Below are positions 60,749-60,825 of a stretch of 60,825 nt of DNA, piece after piece. The notes beneath the pieces were generated by a model. The model did no database searches. It was not told where the DNA came from and saw nothing but the letters and a program-made list of their open reading frames with translations. Source of the stretch: Massiliimicrobium timonense (lineage in GTDB: Bacteria > Bacillota_I > Bacilli_A > Erysipelotrichales > Coprobacillaceae); assembly GCF_002160865.1 (NCBI RefSeq), contig NZ_NFLJ01000015.1, positions 1-60,825 of the forward strand. The letters are read 5' to 3'. Positions within the stretch are counted from its first letter, which is position 1. Each line of letters starts with the position of its first letter. The position numbers were made by a program, and so were the translations under genes.

Positions 60749-60825
60749 AGATGAGCACTCGAGAGAGGGCGACAGGGACATTGAAAACTGAACAGTAAAC
60801 ACGTCAATAAAGATAGGAAAAAAGA
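60749..60825 (+). promoter_or_regulatory. 5' leader of a 16S rRNA operon
   Basis: Contains GACATTGAAAACTGAACAG (about 60776-60795), the sequence commonly found before 16S (and 23S) genes in Firmicutes and part of the RNase III processing region. The 16S gene itself must begin beyond the window end. Confidence 0.7.

Noticed and set aside
1-60825. tRNA genes, CRISPR arrays, transposases, integrases
   Set aside because: No T-loop-type motif, regularly spaced repeat array or recognisable mobile-element protein was seen on reading through both strands; a covariance-model search was not possible here.

Overview
The window is a strongly AT-rich Gram-positive chromosome segment. Its gene order follows Bacillus subtilis closely, but the proteins look like those of the Erysipelotrichia (Coprobacillaceae-type gut bacteria); the class is inferred from recalled family resemblance, not from a search. 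The organism is almost certainly a spore former: dacB-spmA-spmB, a SpoVIF-like protein, spoIVA, spoVS and a CotE homologue are all present and look intact.

Layout. 1-12700 is an accessory region: a VanY-type peptidase, a radical SAM/B12 protein with the tRNA methyltransferase MnmM, an orphan BrxF-like ATPase, an unusual EIIB-ROK fusion, an AlkD-like protein, and a small defence island. In that island a Septu-like ATPase/HNH pair (PtuA/PtuB) and a GNAT gene lie between an intact sir2-like gene and a second, 5'-truncated sir2 copy. A divergent HxlR regulator/flavin reductase pair follows. 12700-28600 is housekeeping and sporulation: dacB-spmA-spmB-rluB, ferredoxin, cmk-der-gpsA, spoVIF, spoIVA-hup, yugP, ypmB-dnaD-nth. 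It is interrupted at 20.8-24.1 kb by an Lsa-type ABC-F ribosome-protection gene with a complete leader-peptide attenuator, two flavodoxin-like genes and a VOC gene. 28600-49000 holds ponA-recU, gpsB, the RNase P RNA (rnpB), rodZ-pgsA-cinA-recA, rny-ymdB-spoVS, miaB-ymcA, guaB, cotE-mutS-mutL and miaA. 49000-58850 is a galacto-N-biose/lacto-N-biose locus: a divergent AraC regulator, ABC transporter, GH112 phosphorylase, nucleotidyltransferase and N-acetylhexosamine kinase, typical of mucin or milk-glycan use. 58800-60825 holds the divergent rarA and dtd genes and the promoter and leader of an rRNA operon whose 16S gene begins beyond the window.

How it works together. Most genes are in short, tightly packed transcription units with 4-8 nt overlaps, separated by clear intrinsic terminators that are often shared by convergent genes. 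Noteworthy regulation includes the three-way attenuator before lsa, a hairpin covering the spoVS ribosome binding site, SigE-like -10 elements before several sporulation genes, two cre-like boxes sharing the same 12-mer, and a perfect 31-bp palindrome between rarA and dtd. No tRNA gene, CRISPR array, transposase or integrase was seen.
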